This document shows positions 25,621-33,139 of a stretch of 45,671 nt of DNA, piece after piece. The notes below the pieces were generated by a model that saw only the letters and a program-made list of their open reading frames with translations, was not told the origin of the DNA and did no database searches. Source of the DNA: an uncultured Clostridia bacterium (lineage in GTDB: Bacteria > Bacillota > Clostridia > Christensenellales > UBA1242). Location of the stretch: contig CAKVMJ010000008.1 in NCBI GenBank assembly GCA_934772445.1, positions 1 to 45,671 on the forward strand. Direction: 5' to 3'. Numbering within the stretch: position 1 is the stretch's first letter; every line of letters starts with the position of its first letter. The translations under genes were made by a program, and so were the position numbers.

Positions 25621-28318
25621 AGTTATACCCAGAAAAAGTAAAGTTAAGATAGAAATATACCGTGGAATAACCATTCCCGATGTTATTGTGGCAATTATTG
25701 GTATTGGCTTATTTTTATTACTATTATTTTCAAACTTAATGCCTGCGCCAATAAGTTATTATTTCGCTGCAGGTTTCCTTATTGTTTGGATAACATTATT
25801 CCTACCAATAAGTGAAGGCGTTCGATTATATTATGGTTTGGTGCTGTTGTTTAAGTTTGCAGCATATAAAAAATTATATTTAAAAAATCCAAAAAGCAAA
25901 AATGATGATATCTCAAGAATTATTCCATTTGAAGGATTAAGTACAGATAAATTTATTAAATTTGGAAGTTACTTTGCAGGTGTTTTAGAAATAATGCCTA
26001 GCACATTCTTCCTTCTAACAGAAGAAAAACAAGATATTGTTATCAACACTCTTGCAAATGGTTTAACCAGATTAAATGTAAATCAAAGAGCAACGATTAT
26101 CCGAACAAGAAAACCTATGCTTTTAGATGATATGGTTAAATATGAAGATTATAAATACAATTCCTTGATAGATATGAGTGAGAGAGGATTATACAACCCA
26201 AAAGAACTTGATGCTAGAAGTGAAGTATTCCAAGAAAGATTGCAAGCAATAAACTACCTAAACAAAGATTCAAGAATTATCAAAGACCATTTCTATTTAG
26301 TTGTTTATGATAACGATAGAGAATCTTTAGACCAAGTTATAAATAGTGTGGCAATATCTTTAGAGAGTTCTGTAACACCTATTTACACAAAAAGAATTAC
26401 AGGTAACCAATTATATGTTTTCTTAAAATCAACATTCACTCCAGATTTTGATGAAAGAGAACTTGAATTAGTACAAGAAAAAGACAAAGCTAGATGGGCA
26501 ATGCCCGAACAAGTTAAATTTAAGGCGTTAACCACTAGTATTGATAATGTGGATTATAGAGTTTTCTCTATTTCAGATTATCCCCTTGAAGTTCCAAACG
26601 CTTGGATGTATCCATTATTCCAATTGGAAGATTCAAGAGTGGTGGTAAATATTCAACCAATAGATAAATATACAGCAGAAAAAATGCTGGATAAAAGCTT
26701 AATGGAAGTGGAAATGAGGCTTTCTAAAGACATGAAGACATCTAAAAAGATTGAAACTCAAACCCACTACGACACATTGAAAAACTTGCTTGCAAGTTTG
26801 AAGAACAACAATGAAAACCTATTTAATGTTAACCTTCATATTGTGGCAAACGATAAAGTTAAGAAAGAAGTTAGAGCAGTTTTAAAACAAAATGGTTTTA
26901 AGTTTGATGAAAACTTTGCAAGGCAAATAAATGGATTTGTTAGCGCAAATATATCCCAACTTGAACTTATGAAAAACTATACTCGTGGTATTCAAACATC
27001 TTCGCTTGCTGCGATGTATCCATTTATTAGTAACTATCTTCACGATGAAAGAGGTTTCTATTTAGGTTACAACCCAAACCCAGTTTTCGCAAACTTCTTC
27101 GTAAGAAACAACGAAAGAGTAAACTCCAACATGATGATTATTGGTAAATCTGGTTCTGGTAAATCTTATGCAACAAAAACTCTGCTTACAAACTTTGCAG
27201 CAGATAACACAAGAATATTCATTCTCGACCCCGAAAACGAATATGAAGTCTTGTGTCACAACCTAAGAGGAAAGATAATTGATGTTGGAACAAGTACTGA
27301 TGGTATATTCAATCCATTCCACATCTATGCAACCTTGGAAGCCGATGAAGGTGCTGTCGATGACTCGTATTCAACCCACTTACAATTCCTAGAACAATTC
27401 TATAGGCAAATCCTTCCCGGAATTGAGCCAGATGCGTTTGAAACACTAAACTCCCTAACCGTTGATTTATACCAACGAAAAGGAATTGATAGAACCACAC
27501 AAATTGATACATTGAAACCAGAGGACTACCCTATATTTGATGACTTAAAAGAACTTTTGGTTGAACAAATTACAGTTGAAAAAGAAGAATATAGGTTAAG
27601 AAACCTATTAACAGTTAAAACCTATATAGATAAGTTCGCCACAGGCGGAAGAAACTCAAACCTTTGGAACGGACCAACATCTATTAAAACAAATGAAAAC
27701 TTTGTCTGCTTCAGCTTTAGAACATTAATTTCAAACAGAAACGATACTATTGCAAACGCACAGATGTTGCTTATATTTAAATATCTAGATAACGAAATAA
27801 GCAAGAACAGAGATTTCAACTTGAAATACTTTGCAGACCAAGAATTAGAAGAAGACCATAGGCGTGTTATAATAGCAGTCGATGAAGCCCATGTTTTCAT
27901 TAACAAAAAATTCCCTATAGCGCTAGACTTTATGGCACAAATGGCTAAGCGTATTCGTAAATATAACGGTATGCAAATAATTATTACACAAAATATTAAG
28001 GACTTCGTTGGTAGTGAAGAAATTGCAACTCAAAGTACGGCGGTTATCAACGCCTGCCAATACTCATTCATCTTCTCACTATCACCAAATGATATCAACG
28101 ACCTTATCAGTCTTTATCGTAACGCTGGTGGTATCAACGACGAGGAAAAAGATAGCATTATCACAGCCGCCAGAGGTCAAGCATTCTTAATCACTGGACC
28201 AATGAACAGAACAACCGTTAGAGTTGAAGCCTTAAACACAGTTAAAGAAACATTTGAACATATGAAAGATTATTCAGATGAAGATAACGAAGAAGGCGAA
28301 AGCGAATTGAATTTCTAA
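25613..28318 (+). CDS. VirB4-type conjugation/secretion ATPase with PrgI-like N-terminus
   Basis: This 901-residue protein has a C-terminal P-loop ATPase of the VirB4/TraE/TrsE family, the energiser of type IV secretion systems. The Walker A motif GKSGSGKS runs from G511 to S518. The Walker B motif is AVDEAHVF with D757 and E758, followed by an ITQN motif about 40 residues later. Residues 1-90 carry a basic start and two hydrophobic segments (about 23-41 and 47-66). They resemble the small PrgI membrane protein that usually precedes VirB4 in Gram-positive conjugation systems, suggesting a fusion. The C-terminus is acidic. It is monocistronic, with its own promoter and terminator, and is divergent from the giant gene. 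No relaxase, coupling protein or other T4SS component is in the window. The ATPase family is clear; the transported substrate is unknown. Confidence 0.88.
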   Translation: MVRVIPRKSKVKIEIYRGITIPDVIVAIIGIGLFLLLLFSNLMPAPISYYFAAGFLIVWITLFLPISEGVRLYYGLVLLFKFAAYKKLYLKNPKSKNDDISRIIPFEGLSTDKFIKFGSYFAGVLEIMPSTFFLLTEEKQDIVINTLANGLTRLNVNQRATIIRTRKPMLLDDMVKYEDYKYNSLIDMSERGLYNPKELDARSEVFQERLQAINYLNKDSRIIKDHFYLVVYDNDRESLDQVINSVAISLESSVTPIYTKRITGNQLYVFLKSTFTPDFDERELELVQEKDKARWAMPEQVKFKALTTSIDNVDYRVFSISDYPLEVPNAWMYPLFQLEDSRVVVNIQPIDKYTAEKMLDKSLMEVEMRLSKDMKTSKKIETQTHYDTLKNLLASLKNNNENLFNVNLHIVANDKVKKEVRAVLKQNGFKFDENFARQINGFVSANISQLELMKNYTRGIQTSSLAAMYPFISNYLHDERGFYLGYNPNPVFANFFVRNNERVNSNMMIIGKSGSGKSYATKTLLTNFAADNTRIFILDPENEYEVLCHNLRGKIIDVGTSTDGIFNPFHIYATLEADEGAVDDSYSTHLQFLEQFYRQILPGIEPDAFETLNSLTVDLYQRKGIDRTTQIDTLKPEDYPIFDDLKELLVEQITVEKEEYRLRNLLTVKTYIDKFATGGRNSNLWNGPTSIKTNENFVCFSFRTLISNRNDTIANAQMLLIFKYLDNEISKNRDFNLKYFADQELEEDHRRVIIAVDEAHVFINKKFPIALDFMAQMAKRIRKYNGMQIIITQNIKDFVGSEEIATQSTAVINACQYSFIFSLSPNDINDLISLYRNAGGINDEEKDSIITAARGQAFLITGPMNRTTVRVEALNTVKETFEHMKDYSDEDNEEGESELNF

Positions 28319-28324
28319 ATAAAG

Positions 28325-28354
28325 AAACTCCTTGAAAATTCGAGGAGTTTTTAT
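28325..28354 (+). terminator. Terminator of the VirB4-like ATPase gene
   Basis: AAACTCCT (28325-28332) pairs with AGGAGTTT (28343-28350). The inner TTGAA/TTCGA bases extend the stem, and TTTTTATT follows. It starts 6 bases after the stop codon. Confidence 0.88.
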
Positions 28355-28377
28355 TATGCACTCATTTTTTAAAAGTG

Positions 28378-28407
28378 TTGACATTTCATTTTTTATTTCA
28401 TGATAAT
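28378..28407 (+). promoter_or_regulatory. Strong sigma-A-like promoter with no gene downstream
   Basis: A perfect TTGACA (28378-28383) is followed by 18 bases and GATAAT (28402-28407, 5 of 6). It points toward the 3' end of the convergent germination operon, with only about 70 bases before that gene's stop. Confidence 0.5.
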
Positions 28408-28412
28408 AAATG

Positions 28413-28490
28413 TATCAAGCACCTAGTAGTAATACATAAGTTGCATTCCGCCCGAAAGGAGAAATCCCTAAAGGGCATCTTTTATTTTTT
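28413..28490 (+). ncRNA. Candidate small structured RNA
   Basis: Downstream of the promoter at 28378 are two hairpins. The first is TGTAT (28411-28415) / ATACA (28432-28436). The second is a longer one: GCCC (28450-28453) / GGGC (28473-28476) enclosing AGGA-GAAA-TCCCT, with a three-base internal loop on each side. The second is followed by ATCTTTTATTTTTT, as in an intrinsic terminator. The predicted transcript is about 75 nucleotides and overlaps the last few bases of the convergent germination gene. I do not recognise an Rfam family; it could also be a stray terminator. Confidence 0.35.
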
Positions 28491-29765
28491 AACAAGTTTA
28501 ATATCATAGCTAAAAATCATATCCTTAAAAATATTAGAATTATCTTTTATATATTCTTGCCATTCTTTATGATGAAATGTGTTAAACTTTTTCTCAACTA
28601 AGAATAAATCAAGTCCACTTTCTTTTGTTTTATCCACCGCCTTAGAAAAATCATTTTCTATTTTTTCTAGCAAAACATTTTTAACAGTTTCATTTAGTAT
28701 CTCATCATAATTATCCACATCTTCCACAGTATATCTATCTGAGTCAACTTCATTGATTGTTAGAATTAATCGTATATCCAAATGAAATATAGGTTTGCCA
28801 TTTAAAAACTTATATTCTTTTTTTATGCTTTTATCATAAGTTTCAACTGTTATAGATTTTATTTTATCATTATGCAAGAAATCTTCACTAGTTAAAATTG
28901 TTCGCTTTATCTCTAAATCTAAAATATTAAATAATTCAATAATATCTTTATCTAATTCAAAGACTAACTTCCCTTCATTCAAGACATAAGTTTTGCCATC
29001 ATTCAAAACATCTTTTTCTTCATCTTTTCCACCCGAACCCGCACCTGAACCGCTATTCTCATTTGAAGATGATTCGTTGCCAGATTGCGAACTAGAGACT
29101 TGTTCATTTTGACCTTGGCTCATTCCTCCACCACCACTCTCATCACTGCTTGATGTGGTAAAATTTTGATCAGATAGAGATATAAAAGGAATGAAAGATA
29201 ATTTTGAACCACCAAAATAATTCAACTCGTAGTTTTCAACCGAACTATCACTTGAAAACAAATACCTATTATTATATTCCACCAATTCTCTCACACTCAT
29301 ACTCGTAAGGATTTTAGAATTTTTTATAGTTTGCATCAACTCTTTAGAATTATCACAAGTTACAAGCAACGCACTGGTGGTTAGATTGGTTCGCCTAATC
29401 AAATAATCTAAATATTCACTTATTCCCTTTTCCGCCAAATCTTTAGATAATAACACGGCATCACAATGCGCCAAGCTTATATATTTCCCTAGATTTAAAG
29501 ACATCTTACTTATTGCTTCTGCAACATTTTTTCCTTCAGCATAAGCAATCTCAGTATTTTGATTAAAATTACTAGCACTTTTTGGAATTATATGCAAAAT
29601 ACTCACGCCAACCCCACTTTCTGTCAAATCTACACCCATTGTTGTCACTATAGTGCGAATTTTATTTGTAACCTGCTGATAAATAGATGATGGCGTGAAA
29701 ATAAATACCATAAGTAGAAGAGTAACAAATATTTTATTTTTCCATATCTTGGTTAATAGTTTCAT
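28482..29765 (-). CDS. Ger(x)C-family spore germination protein (C subunit)
   Basis: This 427-residue protein is the third gene of a GerA-type operon and would be the membrane-attached C subunit of a nutrient receptor in the spore inner membrane. Residues 1-30 form a hydrophobic export segment. The typical N-terminal domain is recognisable around GKYISLAHCDAVLLSKDLAE and the following region. A C-terminal alpha/beta domain spans about 265-427. Two oddities stand out. There is no lipobox cysteine near the signal segment, although GerAC-type proteins are normally lipoproteins. A Ser/Gly/Glu-rich low-complexity linker (about 200-250) separates the two domains. Its start overlaps the B-subunit stop by 4 bases (29762-29765), implying translational coupling. 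The family call rests mainly on context and moderate similarity. Confidence 0.8.
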   Translation of the reverse strand: MKLLTKIWKNKIFVTLLLMVFIFTPSSIYQQVTNKIRTIVTTMGVDLTESGVGVSILHIIPKSASNFNQNTEIAYAEGKNVAEAISKMSLNLGKYISLAHCDAVLLSKDLAEKGISEYLDYLIRRTNLTTSALLVTCDNSKELMQTIKNSKILTSMSVRELVEYNNRYLFSSDSSVENYELNYFGGSKLSFIPFISLSDQNFTTSSSDESGGGGMSQGQNEQVSSSQSGNESSSNENSGSGAGSGGKDEEKDVLNDGKTYVLNEGKLVFELDKDIIELFNILDLEIKRTILTSEDFLHNDKIKSITVETYDKSIKKEYKFLNGKPIFHLDIRLILTINEVDSDRYTVEDVDNYDEILNETVKNVLLEKIENDFSKAVDKTKESGLDLFLVEKKFNTFHHKEWQEYIKDNSNIFKDMIFSYDIKLVKK

Positions 29766-30838
29766 ATCTTCTTCCTCCTTCTGCTAGAAAACAAAAGAAG
29801 AAGAGGTATGCCAAATTGAACAGATATAAGAATAATTGAAACCACTGTTCCAAAAGATAACCTAATCAAAACATCAATTTGTGATGCAAATAAAATTAAT
29901 AATACCGAAAAAAGCAAGATGTTAATTATTGCTGGTGTTTCTCTATGTTTAAAGTTTATGACAGAACATAAACATTCATTGGCACAAAATAGCGAAAGAG
30001 AGCATTGCAAGACAAGACTAATCAACCATATAATAATTATCAACCAATCAAGTCTAGCAATAGTTTCTGGAGAATTTGCATTTAAAATTATATCACTAAT
30101 CGCATAAGGTTCAGCAACACCAAACTTACCAAACGCAGCAACAAAGTTTAGATAGAATAATATTGTTATACCAATACCCATAAAAACAAATATCAAAATA
30201 TTTTTATGGTTTTCCGAATTTGGATTATATTTACCCATAACCACAAGCAAAACCAAATAGTCGCCAAAGCAAATTGTGGAATGAAGAAGTGCATTAAATA
30301 TAGGCTCGATGCCGTTATCAAAAAACGGAACAAGGTTTGTTAAATCACTTTTTCCTAAAGATAAAAATGCTCCAAAAATAAGTCCACCAAAAACCACATA
30401 GAATATAAACTCCACACCTCTTGCCAAAACTTTTAAATCTTTATAAATAACGAATCCTAAAAACGCCATTATTGGAAGGAGAAAGTGTAAAAGGTCAAAT
30501 TCATCAAACAAAACCTCAACCATATAATTTTGTAAGCTTTTTAAAGTTATTAAAACTTTAATGCAAAAATAAACATACAAAACCATCAAAATCATCTTTG
30601 AGCAAACTTTACCCACAGAATTTTCCAAACATTCTTTGAAGTTTATATTTGGATTTTTCCTAATTATCCACAAAAACACAATTAGAGTGAGAATATCTAA
30701 CACAATGCGGATAATTAAAGTAAAATACGATTCAATTCCCGCAATACTCATCATAATAGCAGGCAACAAAACAAATTTAGTACTTATAATGCTAATAAAT
30801 AGCAACATTCCCACTTGCCTAGAAGATAACTTTCCCAT
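29762..30838 (-). CDS. GerAB-family spore germination permease (B subunit)
   Basis: This 358-residue, highly hydrophobic protein has about ten membrane segments and fits the GerAB/APC-fold family that binds germinants in the spore inner membrane. The N-terminus has the family-like pattern of a short polar lead (MGKLSSRQVGML) followed immediately by membrane segment 1. Charged loops are short throughout. It begins 2 bases after the stop of the GerA-type gene and overlaps the GerC-type gene by 4 bases, so the three are surely one transcript. The germinant is not predictable from the sequence. Its length is near the usual 360-370 residues. Confidence 0.87.
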   Translation of the reverse strand: MGKLSSRQVGMLLFISIISTKFVLLPAIMMSIAGIESYFTLIIRIVLDILTLIVFLWIIRKNPNINFKECLENSVGKVCSKMILMVLYVYFCIKVLITLKSLQNYMVEVLFDEFDLLHFLLPIMAFLGFVIYKDLKVLARGVEFIFYVVFGGLIFGAFLSLGKSDLTNLVPFFDNGIEPIFNALLHSTICFGDYLVLLVVMGKYNPNSENHKNILIFVFMGIGITILFYLNFVAAFGKFGVAEPYAISDIILNANSPETIARLDWLIIIIWLISLVLQCSLSLFCANECLCSVINFKHRETPAIINILLFSVLLILFASQIDVLIRLSFGTVVSIILISVQFGIPLLLLFSSRRRKKI

Positions 30839-30840
30839 TT

Positions 30841-32280
30841 TTAGCCACTCCTTCTTTTATTAACATTTGGAATACTGGTTGGCCTATATTTCATTTTAGT
30901 TATATCTGTTTTATAAATCATATCTTGGAAATCTCTTTTATGAAATGGAGATAACGGCGCTAAATATGCCGAACCATAAGCATCAAAATCACTTAAATAG
31001 AAAACCAAGAATAAGAAAAATAAAACAATTCCATAAAAGCCTAGAAAACCACCTGCCAAAGCGAATGCAAATCTAAGCATACTTAGTTGCGGTGCTTGGT
31101 CTGGCGTTGTAAATTCAGTTATACTAGATACTGCAACAAACATAACCGCTGGCGGTGAAATAAGACCCGCTTTAACGGCCGTATCGCCCAATATCAATGC
31201 ACCAACAACAGATAAAGCCAATCCTAAGTATTTAGGCATTCTCAAGCTTGTTTCATACAAAATCTCAAACAATGTAAGCACGAATAATATTTCAGCAAAC
31301 GGAGTTAGAGGCAAATCTTGAGTGGTGTTTATAATCGTAACTAAGAATGTTAGCGGAACGCTTTTATAATGATGAAGTTCCACCGCTATATACATTGCCG
31401 GCAATAACATCGTTATAAACAAACTACAAAATCTAATCACTCTAACAAAGAATGCATTTGCGTGCTGACCATAATAGTCATCACTGCTTTGTAAATCTTC
31501 CCATAGAATGAATGGTAATGTTAAAACAATCGGAGAGCCATCAACTAAAATTAAAACTCTTCCTTCCAATGCTTTAGCACAAGCAATATCTGGCTTTTCC
31601 GTTGAACCCACTTGCTTAAACATACTGCTTTTCTTAAGTTCTAGATATGAGGCAATATAAAAGCTATCAATAATACCATCAATATTAATTGCTTTAATCT
31701 TAGTTTTAATTCTTTTTACCACCTTTTTGTCAGCAACACCATTTATATAGACAATTGCCACGCTAGTTTTAGTATATTTCCCCACAACTAAATTTTCACA
31801 CCTAAGTTCATTTGTGGCTAAAATCTTTTTTATTGAAGATAGATTTGTTTTTATGTTTTCCACAAATCCACTTCTTGGTCCTTTCATAACAGAAGATGTT
31901 GGAGGCTCACTAATCGAACGCTCTTTTATCTTGAATGTATCAATAGATATTCCGCTAGATTGTTCTTCCACTAAAACTATTGTTTTACCTTTGGCAATAT
32001 TATCAACCATAACCTTTATGTCAGAAACCTCTTCTTGCTCGCTTAGATTGAATATATTTTTTGTTATATAATCAATAGTTAAATCTTTCTTTGTTTCTTT
32101 GCTTTGCTTTGATGCAAGCAAAATAAATTGATTAATCTTCTCAGTATCTGTGATGCCATTCAAATAAATTAAAATAGCTCTTTTATTACACACAAAAAAT
32201 TCTTTGGAAATCAAATCCTCACTATTTCCAAACTTTCTTTTTATCTCTTTTAAAATGTTATCAATATTCTTAAATTCCAT
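30841..32280 (-). CDS. GerA-family spore germination protein (A subunit)
   Basis: This 479-residue protein is the A subunit of a nutrient germination receptor. A soluble N-terminal region of about 240 residues is followed by the conserved membrane domain. The diagnostic stretch LPFILWEDLQSSDDYY precedes the first membrane helices, followed by INTTQDLPLTPFAEILFV and GDTAVKAGLISPPAVMFVA, all typical of GerAA and SpoVAF. The A-B-C order and tight spacing favour a GerA receptor over a lone SpoVAF. No Shine-Dalgarno sequence is visible within 15 bases of the ATG; the nearest AAGGA is over 20 bases upstream. It lies downstream of the pflA terminator, so it needs its own promoter. The presence of the operon suggests a spore-forming ancestor or current sporulation. 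Confidence 0.92.
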   Translation of the reverse strand: MEFKNIDNILKEIKRKFGNSEDLISKEFFVCNKRAILIYLNGITDTEKINQFILLASKQSKETKKDLTIDYITKNIFNLSEQEEVSDIKVMVDNIAKGKTIVLVEEQSSGISIDTFKIKERSISEPPTSSVMKGPRSGFVENIKTNLSSIKKILATNELRCENLVVGKYTKTSVAIVYINGVADKKVVKRIKTKIKAINIDGIIDSFYIASYLELKKSSMFKQVGSTEKPDIACAKALEGRVLILVDGSPIVLTLPFILWEDLQSSDDYYGQHANAFFVRVIRFCSLFITMLLPAMYIAVELHHYKSVPLTFLVTIINTTQDLPLTPFAEILFVLTLFEILYETSLRMPKYLGLALSVVGALILGDTAVKAGLISPPAVMFVAVSSITEFTTPDQAPQLSMLRFAFALAGGFLGFYGIVLFFLFLVFYLSDFDAYGSAYLAPLSPFHKRDFQDMIYKTDITKMKYRPTSIPNVNKRRSG

Positions 32281-32289
32281 ACTTATATT

Positions 32290-32318
32290 TATAATTTGTA
32301 AACAATCCTTAATTATTC
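32290..32318 (-). promoter_or_regulatory. Possible forespore (sigma-G-like) promoter of the germination operon
   Basis: On the minus strand GAATA (plus 32314-32318) matches the sigma-G -35 pattern. It is followed by 17 bases and AATTATA (plus 32290-32296), 6 of 7 matches to the -10 CATnhTA. The predicted start would lie within a few bases of the ATG at 32280, giving an almost leaderless mRNA. AT-rich sequence makes chance matches likely. Confidence 0.3.
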
Positions 32319-32334
32319 AAAATTTAAATATAAG

Positions 32335-32370
32335 CAAAAAAAATAATTGACTAAAAATTAGTCAATTATT
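32335..32370 (-). terminator. Terminator of pflB-pflA
   Basis: A perfect 13-bp stem AATAATTGACTAA (32342-32354) / TTAGTCAATTATT (32358-32370) has a 3-base loop. On the minus strand it ends in a long U run. The stem includes the pflA stop codon region, so hairpin and gene end overlap. Confidence 0.88.
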
Positions 32371-33139
32371 TTCTAGCACCGATTAAAGTTTCGGCTCTTT
32401 TAATTTCATCATCATTTGGTAACCTACAATCTTTTAAAGAATAGTTTATACCCAATTTTTCATATTTGAAAAGTGCCAAATTATGATATGGTAATATTTC
32501 AATTCTTTTAATAGTTTTCATAGGTTTTAAAAATCCTCTAATATTAACTAAATCATTTTCATCATCGGTTAAATTAGGAACTAGAACATGTCTTATCCAC
32601 ATATCTTTATTTAATGTGTTTAAATGATTTATCATTGCTAAGATATTTTTATTACTATGACCAGTTAATTGTTTATGCAATTCCTCATCAAAGCATTTAA
32701 TATCCACAATAAATAAATCCACTAAGCTTGCAAGCGTATCAAATTTCTTTAAATACGCTTCATCTTCTCTAAACGGTTGACCGCAAGTGTCGATAGCAAT
32801 ATTAATTCCTCTTTCTTTTGCAAGTTTTGCAAATTCAATTAGAAAATCTAATTGCAATAATGGTTCACCGCCACTAAATGTAACGCCTCCATTCTGCATA
32901 TTTCTTCCCCAATAGGTATGATAACGCCAACAGAATTTTAAAAGTTCTTCTGCCGAATATTCTTTAGCTTCATCAGATTTCAAAGCCCAAGTTTCGGGAT
33001 TATGGCAATACTTACAACGCATATTGCAGCCTTGCAAGAAAACCACAACCCTCACACCCGGACCATCAACTAGCCCAAAAGTTTCAATTTTATTTACTAG
33101 CGAATTATAAGGATTTATGACAAGTCCTTGAGATAACAT
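32366..33139 (-). CDS. pflA: Pyruvate formate-lyase activating enzyme (radical SAM)
   Basis: This 257-residue radical SAM enzyme abstracts a hydrogen from the C-terminal glycine of PflB, using a [4Fe-4S] cluster and S-adenosylmethionine. The cluster motif CNMRCKYC gives C38, C42 and C45. The preceding IETFGLVDGPGVR is the family signature. FSGGEPLLQ and DIKCFDEELHKQLTG follow as expected. The start ATG lies 35 bases inside the 3' end of pflB, with GGGAG 10 bases upstream. No later start fits, because the IETFG motif begins at residue 18. The overlap implies cotranslation with its substrate PflB. A strong terminator follows. It works only under strict anaerobiosis. Confidence 0.95.
   Translation of the reverse strand: MLSQGLVINPYNSLVNKIETFGLVDGPGVRVVVFLQGCNMRCKYCHNPETWALKSDEAKEYSAEELLKFCWRYHTYWGRNMQNGGVTFSGGEPLLQLDFLIEFAKLAKERGINIAIDTCGQPFREDEAYLKKFDTLASLVDLFIVDIKCFDEELHKQLTGHSNKNILAMINHLNTLNKDMWIRHVLVPNLTDDENDLVNIRGFLKPMKTIKRIEILPYHNLALFKYEKLGINYSLKDCRLPNDDEIKRAETLIGARK

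Noticed and set aside
25613..28318. Integrated conjugative element carrying the VirB4 gene
   Set aside because: No integrase, relaxase, coupling protein, attachment repeats or change of base composition was seen around it in this window.
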